From the NCBI RefSeq assembly GCF_000504285.1, contig NZ_KI632511.1, forward strand, positions 4,151,372-4,215,371: 64,000 nt of DNA, in the 5' to 3' direction. Below, piece after piece: positions 8,193 to 16,766 of the stretch (positions are counted from its first letter, which is position 1; each line of letters opens with the position of its first letter). The notes under the pieces were generated by a model. The model saw only the letters and a list, made by a program, of their open reading frames with translations, had not been told where the DNA came from and searched no databases. This DNA is from Actinospica robiniae DSM 44927. Lineage in GTDB: Bacteria > Actinomycetota > Actinomycetes > Streptomycetales > Catenulisporaceae. Both the position numbers and the translations under genes were made by a program.

Positions 8193-9187
8193 GCACGGCG
8201 ACTCCCGCCGGCACCGCGACCCTCGCGGACCGCGCCCGCCCGGCGGGCACGATCCTGGCCGTGGACGGCGGGAACAGCAAGACGGACGTCCTGCTCGCCA
8301 CGGACACCGGGCAGGTGCTCGCGCAGGCGCAGGCCGGCCCGTTCACTCCGCAGTCCAGCGGCGTGTCCACCGCGGTGGACGCCGTGGCCAAGGCGGTCGG
8401 AGAGATCCGCACCGCGCTCGGCCTGCCCGAGGGCGTTCCACTGGCGCAGCATCTGTCCGCCTTCGTGGCCGGGGCCGACCTCCCGCAGGAGGAGGAGGCG
8501 CTGGCCGAGGCCTTCGCGGCGCGCGGCTGGACCGAGACCGTCGAGGTCGGCAACGACTCGTTCGCGCTGCTGCGCGCCGGGGCCAGCCGGTCCTGGGGCG
8601 TCGCCGTGGTCTGCGGCGCCGGGATCAACTGCGTGGGCATCGGCCCGGACGGCCGGCGCGCCCGCTACCCGGCCATCGGCGAGCTGACCGGTGACTGGGG
8701 CGGCGGGTCCGCCCTGGGCCGGATGGCGCTGTGGGCCGCGGTGCGCGGCGAGGACGGCCGCGGGCCGCTCACCGAGCTGAGCACCGCGGTGGCCGAGCAC
8801 TTCGGCACCCCGACAGCCCTCGACGTCGCACTCGGGATCCACCTGGGCGCGATCCCGGAGGAACGCATCCACGAACTCTCCCCGCTGCTGTTGCGGGTGG
8901 CCGCTCAAGGCGACCCGACCGCGCTGGAGTTCGTGCAGCGTCAGGCTGTGGAGATCGTGGTCTGGGCGAGGGTCGCGCTCGAGCGGCTCGACCTGCTCGA
9001 TCAAGACGCTGAGGTCGTCCTCGGCGGCGGTGTGCTGCGGGCGGCCGAGCCCGTGCTGATGGACCGTGTCTTCGCTCTGGCGGCCGAGCAGATCCCGGCG
9101 GCACGCCTGGTAGTGCCCTCGCACAGACCCGTGCACGGCGCGCTGCTGCTCGGCCTCGACCGGCTCGGACTGACCGCAGACGGCTGA
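8174..9187 (+). CDS. BadF/BadG-type sugar kinase (N-acetylglucosamine-kinase-like)
   Basis: A 337-residue ATPase of the ASKHA fold. The phosphate-1 motif is LAVDGGNSKTDVLL (about residues 27-40), phosphate-2 is VVCGAGINCVGI, and the adenosine motif is VVLGGGVLRA near residue 283. BadF-type kinases near sugar genes phosphorylate glucosamine, N-acetylglucosamine or related hexoses. I chose the GTG at 8174, which overlaps the GH4 gene by 19 bases and has GAACGAGAAG upstream; a TTG at 8189 (4-base overlap) is the alternative. In the context of GH4 and ROK genes it likely phosphorylates the monosaccharide released, or primes the substrate. Confidence 0.82.
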   Translation: MGSGTLSTATPAGTATLADRARPAGTILAVDGGNSKTDVLLATDTGQVLAQAQAGPFTPQSSGVSTAVDAVAKAVGEIRTALGLPEGVPLAQHLSAFVAGADLPQEEEALAEAFAARGWTETVEVGNDSFALLRAGASRSWGVAVVCGAGINCVGIGPDGRRARYPAIGELTGDWGGGSALGRMALWAAVRGEDGRGPLTELSTAVAEHFGTPTALDVALGIHLGAIPEERIHELSPLLLRVAAQGDPTALEFVQRQAVEIVVWARVALERLDLLDQDAEVVLGGGVLRAAEPVLMDRVFALAAEQIPAARLVVPSHRPVHGALLLGLDRLGLTADG

Positions 9188-9319
9188 GTCCCCCCGGCGG
9201 ACGGCCGGACCGCGCGCGGTCACCCGCCCTCCGCCGCGCCGGAGGCTCGCCCGCTCCGGCCCACCGTTGCCTACCCGTTATTAATCCTTTGCCCGGGACC
9301 GTTGCACAGCCCGACAGTG

Positions 9320-9336
9320 GAAGTTAACTTTACTTA
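9320..9336. promoter_or_regulatory. Candidate second ROK operator, upstream of the transporter genes
   Basis: GAAGTTAACTTTACTTA matches the palindrome at 5674-5690 in 13 of 17 positions (right arm 7 of 8). It is an AT-rich island 84 bases before the substrate-binding-protein gene. It also contains the perfect palindrome AAGTTAACTT at 9321-9330. If bound, it would bring the transporter under the same repressor. Confidence 0.5.
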
Positions 9337-9419
9337 CACCTTCCCTCAGGTCGGGCGGCACACCCGCCGGGCACAGCGCTCCACCGCCACTCACACCCCT
9401 TTTTCGAGAGGTCTCAAGG

Positions 9420-11132
9420 ATGAGGCGTACGAAAGTAGTCGCCGCCGGCGCCGCCATAGGCATGGCCGCCGCGGCCCTGGCCGGCTGCAGCTCCACCCAG
9501 CACGTGGGGGGCTCAAGCGGCTCAAGCAGCAGCCCGGGGACGGCCGCCGCCGGCGGCCCGCACAAGCCCGGCGGGGTCGTCACGATCTCCAACGAGCAGG
9601 GCCAGACCTGGTCCTGCCAGTTCAACCCGTTCAGCCCGTCCTACCAGCTCGAGTCGCTCGGCCTGGTCTACGAGCCGCTGGTCTTCGTCGACGCCGTCGG
9701 CAACCAGAAGGAAACGGACATGCTGGCGACCGGGTACACCTGGAACGCCGCCAAGACCCAGATCACCTTCAACATCCGCCAGGGCGTCACCTGGTCCGAC
9801 GGCAAGCCGTTCAGCGCCGCCGACGTCGCCTTCACCTTCAACCTGATGAAGCAGGACCCGGCGCTGGACCTGTACTCGCTGTGGACGGCCGCCGGCCTGG
9901 AGAGCGCCACCGCCTCCGGGAACACCGCGGTCCTGACGTTCAAGCAGAACGCGCAGACCTACTTCTACAACTTCGCCGACCAGGTCGGCATCGTCCCGCA
10001 GCACATCTGGTCGGACGCCTCCAGCTTCGGCGGGAAGACCGCGGACCAGTGGTCCGACCCGAAGCCGATCGGCACCGGCCCGTTCGAGGTCAACCCCTGC
10101 GCCCCGAACAACATCCAGTACACGGCGAACCCGCACTACTGGGAGCCGAACGAGCCGGCCATCCAGAAGGTCGAGTACCCGGCCTACCTGGACAACGACC
10201 CGGCGAACAACGACCTGGCCTCGGGCAAGGACAACTGGGGCAACCAGTTCGTGCCCAACATCCAGAGCTTCTACCTGGCCAAGTCGCCGAACAACCACAC
10301 CTGGTCCCCGCCGGTCTCGAACGTCGCGCTGTTCCCGAACCTGAAGCAGGGCGCGACCGCGACGCTGGCCGTGCGCGAGGCGATCTCCTACGCGATCGAC
10401 CGGCAGAAGATCTCCTCGATCGGTGAGAACGCGCAGGAGCCGGCGGCCAACCAGTCCGGCATCATCACCCCGACCTTCAGCCAGTACGAGGACACCGCGA
10501 ACCTGCAGTCCTCCGGCTACACCACCAGCGCGAACACCGCGAAGGCCACCCAGCTGCTGGCCACCGCGGGCTACTCGAAGTCGCACCCGCTGAACCTGAC
10601 CGTCATCTCGATCACCGGCTACACCGACTGGGACGCCGACCTCGCCGTGATGAAGAGCGAGCTCGGGGCCATCGGCATCAACCTGACCGTGAGCGACCAG
10701 ACCAACGGCACCTACTTCGACAACCTGCAGAAGGGCAACTTCCAGCTCGCCTACTACGGCGAGACCGGCGGCCCGACCCCGTACACCGAGCTGCGCCAGG
10801 AGCTGCTCTCGCAGAACTCCGCCCCGATCGGCCAGGACGCCTCGACCAACTACGAGCGCTACTCCAACCCGGCCGTCGACGCGCTGTTCGCCAAGTACGC
10901 CACGGACGACACGGCCACCCAGGTCCAGGACATCCAGAAGATCAGCGACTACATGACGCAGGACGTCCCGATCATCCCGGTGGTCGAGTCGGTGGACTGG
11001 TTCCAGTACAACGACTCCGACGTCGTGGGCTGGCCGAACGCCTCGAACCCGTACGCCCAGCCGGGCCCGGCGATCGTGCCGGACGGCGAGCAGGTCCTGC
11101 TGCACCTGTACTCGCAGTCCGCACAGAAGTAA
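9420..11132 (+). CDS. Family 5 substrate-binding lipoprotein of a Dpp/Opp-type ABC transporter
   Basis: A 570-residue extracytoplasmic binding protein. The signal peptide MRRTKVVAAG...LAGCSS carries the lipobox LAGC, with Cys at about residue 23 as the lipid anchor. A Ser/Gly linker follows, then an SBP_bac_5 domain with the typical GVTWSDGKPFSAADVAFTFN region. Family 5 proteins bind peptides, nickel or oligosaccharides such as cellobiose and chitobiose in some bacteria. The gene follows the kinase by 232 bases and precedes two permeases and two ATPases. The sugar context suggests oligosaccharide uptake, but peptide uptake cannot be excluded. Confidence 0.9.
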   Translation: MRRTKVVAAGAAIGMAAAALAGCSSTQHVGGSSGSSSSPGTAAAGGPHKPGGVVTISNEQGQTWSCQFNPFSPSYQLESLGLVYEPLVFVDAVGNQKETDMLATGYTWNAAKTQITFNIRQGVTWSDGKPFSAADVAFTFNLMKQDPALDLYSLWTAAGLESATASGNTAVLTFKQNAQTYFYNFADQVGIVPQHIWSDASSFGGKTADQWSDPKPIGTGPFEVNPCAPNNIQYTANPHYWEPNEPAIQKVEYPAYLDNDPANNDLASGKDNWGNQFVPNIQSFYLAKSPNNHTWSPPVSNVALFPNLKQGATATLAVREAISYAIDRQKISSIGENAQEPAANQSGIITPTFSQYEDTANLQSSGYTTSANTAKATQLLATAGYSKSHPLNLTVISITGYTDWDADLAVMKSELGAIGINLTVSDQTNGTYFDNLQKGNFQLAYYGETGGPTPYTELRQELLSQNSAPIGQDASTNYERYSNPAVDALFAKYATDDTATQVQDIQKISDYMTQDVPIIPVVESVDWFQYNDSDVVGWPNASNPYAQPGPAIVPDGEQVLLHLYSQSAQK

Positions 11133-11182
11133 GACGAACTAGCCTGCTGACACGCTGATTCAACCGGGGGGCCGTGCGGCCC

Positions 11183-11213
11183 GCCTCACCCCGGCACAAC
11201 ACCGGGGCGAGGC
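11183..11213 (+). terminator. Hairpin between binding protein and permease genes
   Basis: GCCTC-A-CCCCGG pairs with CCGGGG-C-GAGGC around the loop CACAACA, giving 11 pairs with one A/C mismatch. It has no T-tract. Such hairpins after a binding-protein gene usually protect its mRNA or partly stop transcription so that less permease is made. Confidence 0.6.
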
Positions 11214-11251
11214 GAGCCGACGGCCCTTCGGCCGAGAAGGGACCGACTGCA

Positions 11252-12238
11252 GTGAGATTCATCCTGCGCCGGGTGGGCATGTTCCTCTTCACCCTATGGG
11301 CGGCGCTCACCCTTAATTTCTTCATACCGCGCTTCATGCCGGGCAATCCGCTGCAGTACATGATCGCCAAGAGCCACGGCAAGATCTCGCCTCAGGCCCT
11401 GGCGGACATGCTCGCTTCGTTCGGCTACAAGCAGAACGCGAACTGGGCGGACCAGTACTTCTCCTACCTGGGCAACATGCTCACCGGCAACTGGGGCGTC
11501 TCGCTCACGGTCTCGCCGGGAGCCTCGATCAGGAGCATGATCTTCGCGGCCCTGCCGTGGACCCTGGGCCTGATCGGCCTGACCACCGTGCTCGCGTTCC
11601 TGCTCGGCACCCTCATCGGCATCGTGGCCGGATGGCGCCGCGGCGGGGTGATCGACTCCTGGCTGCCGACCACCTTCGTGATCACCTCGGCGCTGCCGTA
11701 CTTCGTGGTCGGCATGGTGCTGATCGAGGTCTTCTCGGTCACCAACCACTGGCTGCCGAACGACTACACCGCGGACAACACCATCGTGCCCGGCTTCTCC
11801 CCCGGCTACATCGGCTCGGTGCTCCAGCACGCGATCCTGCCGGCGTCCTCGCTGCTGATCACGGCGGTCGGCGGCTGGATCCTGACCATGCGCAACAACA
11901 TGATCACCACCCTGGCCGAGGACTACATCCGGATGGGCCGGGCCAAGGGCCTGCCGAGCCGCAAGATCATGCTCGGCTACGCGGCCCGCAACGCCATCCT
12001 GCCCAACCTCTCCGGCTTCGCCATGTCGCTCGGCTTCGTGCTCTCCGGCGCGATCCTGGTCGAGTGGGTGTTCAACTACCAGGGCGTGGGCTACTACCTG
12101 CTCGACGCCGTGGACAGCGCCGACTATCCGCTGATGCAGGCGCTGTTCATGCTCTACACCGTCGCCGTCCTGGTGGCGATCCTGATCTCGGACTTCCTGA
12201 TGATGCGGCTCGATCCGCGCGCGCGGGCGAAGGGATAG
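11252..12238 (+). CDS. ABC transporter permease, DppB/OppB type
   Basis: A 328-residue inner-membrane permease with about six membrane segments. It begins MRFILRRVGMFLFTLWAALT, the usual N-terminal segment of the DppB family. The EAA loop that contacts the ATPases reads EDYIRMGRAKGLPSRKIMLGYAARNAILP near residues 228-256. The start is GTG at 11252 with GAGAAGGGA upstream; an upstream in-frame ATG at 11174 would run across the hairpin. It pairs with the next permease to form the channel. Confidence 0.92.
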   Translation: MRFILRRVGMFLFTLWAALTLNFFIPRFMPGNPLQYMIAKSHGKISPQALADMLASFGYKQNANWADQYFSYLGNMLTGNWGVSLTVSPGASIRSMIFAALPWTLGLIGLTTVLAFLLGTLIGIVAGWRRGGVIDSWLPTTFVITSALPYFVVGMVLIEVFSVTNHWLPNDYTADNTIVPGFSPGYIGSVLQHAILPASSLLITAVGGWILTMRNNMITTLAEDYIRMGRAKGLPSRKIMLGYAARNAILPNLSGFAMSLGFVLSGAILVEWVFNYQGVGYYLLDAVDSADYPLMQALFMLYTVAVLVAILISDFLMMRLDPRARAKG

Positions 12239-12244
12239 CCGACC

Positions 12245-13174
12245 GTGAAACTCCTCAAATCCCTGCTGTCCAACCGCAAGGCGCTGGCCGGCCTGGTGAT
12301 CCTGCTGCTGTTCGTGCTGATGGCCTACCTGCCGATGCTCTTCACCAGCAACGCGAACCCGGACGATCCGGCCCAGTTCGACCCGAACCTGCCGCTGAGT
12401 TCCGCGCACCTGCTCGGCACCACCAGCCTCGGCCAGGACGTGTACTCGCTGCTGATCTACGGCGCGCGCCAGTCGCTGCAGATCGCGGTGATCGCGGGCT
12501 TCTTCGCCACCGTGCTCTCGGTGCTGATCGGCGTGTCCGCGGCCTACCTCGGCGGCCTCGTCGACGACGTGCTCTCGCTGCTGACGAACGTCGTGCTGAT
12601 CATCCCGAGCTTCCCGCTGATCGTGATCCTGGCCAAGTACGCCGGCCAGTCCAACACCGTGATGATCGTCGTCCTGGTGGTCACCGGCTGGTCCTACGGC
12701 GCCAACCAGATGCGCGCCCAAGCCCTGTCGCTGCGCAACCGGGAGTTCCTGGAATCGGCCCGGGTACGCGGCGAGCGGCGCTCGTACATCATCGTGTTCG
12801 AGATGCTGCCCACGATGAGCTCCCTGATCGTGGCGAACTTCCTCGGCGCGGCCCTGTACTCCGTCGGCGCGGCCGCCGGACTGCAGTTCCTGGGCCTGGG
12901 CGACCAGAGCCACGACAGCTGGGGCCTGATGCTCTACTGGGCCCACAGCCAGGAGGCGCTGCAGACCGGCTCGCCCTGGTGGGCGCTCGCCCCCGGCCTG
13001 GCCATCGCCCTGCTCGGCGCGTCCTTCGCGCTGATGAACTACGCCTTCGACGAGATCGGCAACCCGGCCCTGCGCCCGGTGCGGCGCAAGGACCTGCGCG
13101 CCGGCTCCCGCCCGGGCAAGCCGAAGAAGTCCACGAAGGAAGGATCGGACCGTGTCCTCATCGACGCTGCTTGA
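12245..13174 (+). CDS. ABC transporter permease, DppC/OppC type
   Basis: A 309-residue second permease. The N-terminal membrane segment is followed by the periplasmic motif HLLGTTSLGQDVYSLLIYGARQSL, characteristic of DppC proteins, and by five further segments. The EAA loop is FLESARVRGERRSYIIVFEMLP. The GTG start follows the first permease by 6 bases, and the C-terminal 23 bases overlap the ATPase gene, so translation is probably coupled. The C-terminal tail is rich in Lys/Arg and may sit in the cytoplasm. Confidence 0.92.
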   Translation: MKLLKSLLSNRKALAGLVILLLFVLMAYLPMLFTSNANPDDPAQFDPNLPLSSAHLLGTTSLGQDVYSLLIYGARQSLQIAVIAGFFATVLSVLIGVSAAYLGGLVDDVLSLLTNVVLIIPSFPLIVILAKYAGQSNTVMIVVLVVTGWSYGANQMRAQALSLRNREFLESARVRGERRSYIIVFEMLPTMSSLIVANFLGAALYSVGAAAGLQFLGLGDQSHDSWGLMLYWAHSQEALQTGSPWWALAPGLAIALLGASFALMNYAFDEIGNPALRPVRRKDLRAGSRPGKPKKSTKEGSDRVLIDAA

Positions 13175-14210
13175 GGTCAGAGGCCTGCGGGTGGTCTACG
13201 ACTCGCCGCGCGGCCCGGTGGAGGCGTGCTCCCGGGTGGACCTCGACGTGCGCGAAGGCGAGTTCGTCGGCATCGTCGGCGAGTCCGGCTGCGGCAAGTC
13301 CACCCTGCTGTTCGGCATGGCCCAGCTGCTCAGCCCGCCCGCGCGGATCGCCGCCGGCACGGTGAACTTCCGGGGCCGCGACCTCGTCACCATGACCGAG
13401 AAGGAACTCAACGCGCTGCGTTGGAAGGACTACTCGGTCGTCATGCAGAGCGCGATGAACGCGCTCAACCCGGTGAAGTCGATCGGGGCCCAGTTCAAGG
13501 ACGCCATCGACGCGCACGAGAACTGGAGCAAGCAGCAGATCCAGGACCGCTCGGTCGAGGTGATGAAGCTCGTCGGCATCGACCCGGTGCACCTGCGCAG
13601 CTTCCCGCACCAGCTGTCCGGCGGCATGCGCCAGCGCGCGATGATCGCCATGGCGCTGCTGTTCACCCCCGACCTGATCATCATGGACGAGCCGACCTCG
13701 GCGCTCGACGTGGTCGCCCAGCGCTCCCTGATGGTGCAGATCAAGGAGCTGCAGCAGCTGCTCGGCTTCGCGGTCGTGTTCGTCACCCACGACATGTCGC
13801 TGGTCAGCCACTTCTCCGACCGGCTGCTGGTGATGTACGCGGGCCAGGTGGTCGAGCAGGGCCCGACCCGCAGCGTGTTCGACCACCCGTCGCACCCGTA
13901 CAGCGAGGGCCTGCTCAACGCCTTCCCCTCGATCCGCGGCCCGAAGGTGGCGCTCACCGGCATCCCGGGCAGCCCGCCCAACCTGGGCTCCCCGCCGAAC
14001 GGCTGCCGGTTCAACCCGCGCTGCCCGAAGGTGATGGAGCGCTGCCTGACCCAGGCGCCCGAGTTCTACCAGGTCGGCGAGGCGCTCTCGCGCTGCCTGC
14101 TGCACGAGGGCGCGGGCGTGTCCGGAGCGACGTCGGCCGAGCCCGCAGCCGCCGATGCCGCCGATGCCGCCGAATCCGCCGCAGCCGCTGAAAGTGAGGC
14201 CACGTCATGA
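13152..14210 (+). CDS. ABC transporter ATPase, DppD/OppD type
   Basis: A 352-residue nucleotide-binding subunit. The Walker A motif is GESGCGKST (about residues 41-49), the signature is LSGGMRQR, Walker B is LIIMDEPTSALD and the switch His is in VTHDM. The C-terminal oligopeptide-transporter extension has the Cys pattern CRFNPRCPKVMERC, which in relatives can bind an Fe-S cluster. The last 30 residues are Ala/Asp/Glu-rich (AADAADAAESAAAAESE) and probably disordered. The GTG start overlaps the permease, and the stop overlaps the next ATPase as ATGA. Confidence 0.93.
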   Translation: MSSSTLLEVRGLRVVYDSPRGPVEACSRVDLDVREGEFVGIVGESGCGKSTLLFGMAQLLSPPARIAAGTVNFRGRDLVTMTEKELNALRWKDYSVVMQSAMNALNPVKSIGAQFKDAIDAHENWSKQQIQDRSVEVMKLVGIDPVHLRSFPHQLSGGMRQRAMIAMALLFTPDLIIMDEPTSALDVVAQRSLMVQIKELQQLLGFAVVFVTHDMSLVSHFSDRLLVMYAGQVVEQGPTRSVFDHPSHPYSEGLLNAFPSIRGPKVALTGIPGSPPNLGSPPNGCRFNPRCPKVMERCLTQAPEFYQVGEALSRCLLHEGAGVSGATSAEPAAADAADAAESAAAAESEATS

Positions 14211-15232
14211 CGGCGATCACGCGCAACACGCCCCTGCTCGAGACCTCCGGGCTGACCCGGCACTTCCGCGTCGGCGGCGGCTTCACCGGCCGGTCGCATC
14301 TGCACGCGGTCGACGACGTCAGCCTGACCATCAACGAGCGCGAGATCGTGGCGCTGGTGGGCGAGAGCGGCAGCGGCAAGTCGACCATGGCCCGGCTGCT
14401 CGCGCAGGTCTACAAGCCGACCAGCGGCGAGATCCTGTTCCAGGGCCGCTCGCTGGCGACCCTGCGCGGGCGCAAGGCGCAGCTGCGCTACCGCAGCGAG
14501 GTGCCCATGGTCTTCCAGGACCCGTTCGCCTCGCTCAACCCCGTGTACAAGGTCTCGCACGGCATCATGCGCGGGCTCAAGCTGCACCGTCCCGAACTCG
14601 ACGCCGCGCAGCGGCAGGCCGAGGCCGTGCGCGTGGTCGAGGCGGTGGGCCTGACGCCGGGTGCGGAGATCCTCGAGCGCTACCCCTACGAGCTCAGCGG
14701 CGGGCAGCGCCAGCGCATCGGCTTCGCCCAGGCGCTCGCGTACCGGCCGAAGCTGATCCTGGCCGACGAGCCGGTCTCGATGCTGGACGTGTCGATCCGC
14801 ATCGGCCTGCTCAACGTCATGGCGCAGCTGCGTGAGAACGAGGGCGTGTCGTTCCTCTACATTACACACGATATCGCCAGCGCCCGGTACGTTTCGGACA
14901 GAATCATGGTCATGTACGGCGGCCACGTCGTGGAGTCCGGCCCGACCGAGACGGTGCTGGCCGACCCGCAGCACCCGTACACGCAGCTGCTGCTCGAAGC
15001 CGTCCCGGATCCGCGTGCCCCGCTCACGGTGACGACGGAGGCGGCGAAGGCCGAGCCGCCGAGGGTGATCGACCCGGCGCCCGGCTGTCGTTTCGTCGCC
15101 CGCTGCCCCCTCGCGGTGGACGTCTGCGCGCACGTCACCCCGCTGCCGCAGGCGCTGCCCGAGCCCGGCCATCTGGCCGCCTGCCATGTGAACGCCCCCG
15201 GCCCGGCCACCGCCGCGGCGTCGGGCGTCTGA
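14207..15232 (+). CDS. ABC transporter ATPase, DppF/OppF type
   Basis: A 341-residue second nucleotide-binding subunit, with Walker A GESGSGKST (about residues 50-58), signature LSGGQRQR, Walker B LILADEPVSMLD and switch region ITHDIASARYVSDRI. The C-terminal CRFVARCPLAVDVC matches the Cys pattern of its partner. It begins at the ATG overlapping the upstream stop codon by four bases. It is the last gene of the transporter operon, and a strong terminator follows 13 bases after the stop. Confidence 0.93.
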   Translation: MTAITRNTPLLETSGLTRHFRVGGGFTGRSHLHAVDDVSLTINEREIVALVGESGSGKSTMARLLAQVYKPTSGEILFQGRSLATLRGRKAQLRYRSEVPMVFQDPFASLNPVYKVSHGIMRGLKLHRPELDAAQRQAEAVRVVEAVGLTPGAEILERYPYELSGGQRQRIGFAQALAYRPKLILADEPVSMLDVSIRIGLLNVMAQLRENEGVSFLYITHDIASARYVSDRIMVMYGGHVVESGPTETVLADPQHPYTQLLLEAVPDPRAPLTVTTEAAKAEPPRVIDPAPGCRFVARCPLAVDVCAHVTPLPQALPEPGHLAACHVNAPGPATAAASGV

Positions 15233-15244
15233 GCAGGGAGAATC

Positions 15245-15296
15245 AAGGGGTCTTCCGCTCCGTGCCGTTCTCACGGCGGGCGCGGAAGACCCCTTT
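15245..15296. terminator. Strong terminator closing the transporter operon
   Basis: AAGGGGTCTTCCGC (15245-15258) pairs with GCGGAAGACCCCTT at 15282-15295, ending in TTT on the plus strand. An inner stem CCGTG/CACGG sits in the loop. It lies between convergent genes and can also help terminate the minus-strand helicase operon. Confidence 0.88.
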
Positions 15297-15362
15297 CCCC
15301 TGCCTTCGCGTTCGTTCACTTTGGCGTTGCGCTCGCGGTTGCCTTCGCGCTCGCGGTTCGTC

Positions 15363-16709
15363 TCAGTCCGCGCCGAGATGGCTCAGCACCGCCTGGTGCG
15401 CCGCCCAGCCGTCCGGGAACTTCACCGGGACACCGAGCCGCACCGGTTCAGCATGGGGGTGCGCGTCGAGCAGCTCCGCGATGCCGGACCGCCCGACGAC
15501 GACGCAGGCGTGGCGGTGCCGGGAGAGCAGGACGCACAGACGCCCGGTCTCCAGGTGGAACGCGGTCGCGTCGCGGCGGCCGGAGAGCGGATGCAGAACG
15601 ATCGTCACATCGTATTCCCGGCCCTGCAGCCGGTTCGCCGTGTCCACGGTGACCTCGTCCAAGCCGAGCCCCGCCCAGCCCGGCCGCGCCAGCGCGGCCC
15701 GGATCGCAGCCGCCTGATCCCGATGCGCCGTGCCGATCGCGATCCGGTCCGGCGTCACCGCACGGCTATACCCCGCCGAACGGTCCACGGCCGTGGCGCC
15801 GCGCTGCACGATACGCGCGGCCAGCGCGGCACAGGCGTCGACCGCCTCGCCGTCGGTGCGGATCGTGTGCGCCGCGGGCAGCCCGTGCCAGGCCCAGCCC
15901 GCGTCCGCGGCCTGATCCAGCGAGCGATCCAACGCCGCGTCAGCCCCGGCCGAGCTCGCCGGCCGCGCGCCCAGCGTCAGCTCACGATCACTCAGCCCAC
16001 TGCCCGCCTCGAACGGCGTGAACGGGTAGAACGCCTTGGCCACCAGCGGCGCCGCCGTCTCCGGCAGCCGCCAGGAGTAAGGCAGCCGATGCACCGGCAG
16101 ATGCGGATTGTGCGCCCGGACGACCGCGACCGCGCTGTCGCTCGGGTCCCACGGCGAGCCGGCCCAGGTGTCGGTGTCGACGGTGGCGAACGGGTCGAGC
16201 TGCCCCGGGTCGCCCACGAAGAGCGCCGTCCCTGAGGCGAACCGCGGCGCGACGGCGAGCAGCCCGTCCGAGCGCATCTGGTAGGCCTCGTCGAGGATGG
16301 CCCAGGGGAACTCGCCCTCCTTGACCAGAGCCCACTTCGCCGCCGTCGCCAGCACCACCGAACTCGCGGCAAGCTCCGGAAGCTTCGCGGAGAAGGCGAG
16401 ACAGGGCCCGCGGAGGGGAGCGAGCCGCTCGGGCACCTCGTAATCCGAAGCGGTGAGCCGACCGAGCGCGAGCGTCGGATGCGCGCTCGCTAGCCGGCCG
16501 ACCAAGTCGTCCACCTGCTCGTTCGTCTGCGCGACGATCATCACCCGCTCGCCCGTCGCCGCCAGCCGACCTGCCAGCTCGACCACGAGCGTCGACTTGC
16601 CGGCCCCCGGCGGCGAATCGACGATCACGCCGCGATGCGCGCGGGAGAGCAAGTCGCCGCAGACGGCCTCGATGACCGCGCGCGCCTCCGCCGACTTCGC
16701 CTCACTCAC
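15363..16709 (-). CDS. Superfamily 1 (UPF1/DNA2-like) helicase
   Basis: A 448-residue helicase, short for the family. Walker A is SPPGAGKST (residues 32-40), Walker B is ILDEA with D140/E141, and motif III is GDPGQLDP (166-173). YSWRLP fits motif IV, NRLQGREYDVTIV motif V and LLSRHRHACVVVG motif VI. The set places it with the AAA_11/AAA_12 helicases that include DNA2 and UPF1. It has no accessory domain of its own. It is the third gene of an operon with a middle protein and an Fe-S nuclease. In DNA2 and related bacterial enzymes a RecB-like nuclease is fused to this kind of helicase; here the parts are separate polypeptides. Confidence 0.85.
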   Translation of the reverse strand: MSEAKSAEARAVIEAVCGDLLSRAHRGVIVDSPPGAGKSTLVVELAGRLAATGERVMIVAQTNEQVDDLVGRLASAHPTLALGRLTASDYEVPERLAPLRGPCLAFSAKLPELAASSVVLATAAKWALVKEGEFPWAILDEAYQMRSDGLLAVAPRFASGTALFVGDPGQLDPFATVDTDTWAGSPWDPSDSAVAVVRAHNPHLPVHRLPYSWRLPETAAPLVAKAFYPFTPFEAGSGLSDRELTLGARPASSAGADAALDRSLDQAADAGWAWHGLPAAHTIRTDGEAVDACAALAARIVQRGATAVDRSAGYSRAVTPDRIAIGTAHRDQAAAIRAALARPGWAGLGLDEVTVDTANRLQGREYDVTIVLHPLSGRRDATAFHLETGRLCVLLSRHRHACVVVGRSGIAELLDAHPHAEPVRLGVPVKFPDGWAAHQAVLSHLGAD

Positions 16710-16766
16710 CTGCCGCCTCCGCCGTGCTGTTGCTGCCTTCGCGCCGTTCCTGCTGCCCGCCTCGCA

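Noticed and set aside
9522-11105. 527-codon minus-strand frame opposite the binding-protein gene
   Set aside because: Shadow of the lipoprotein gene: Val/Arg/Asp/Gly-rich translation with no start signal or recognisable domain.
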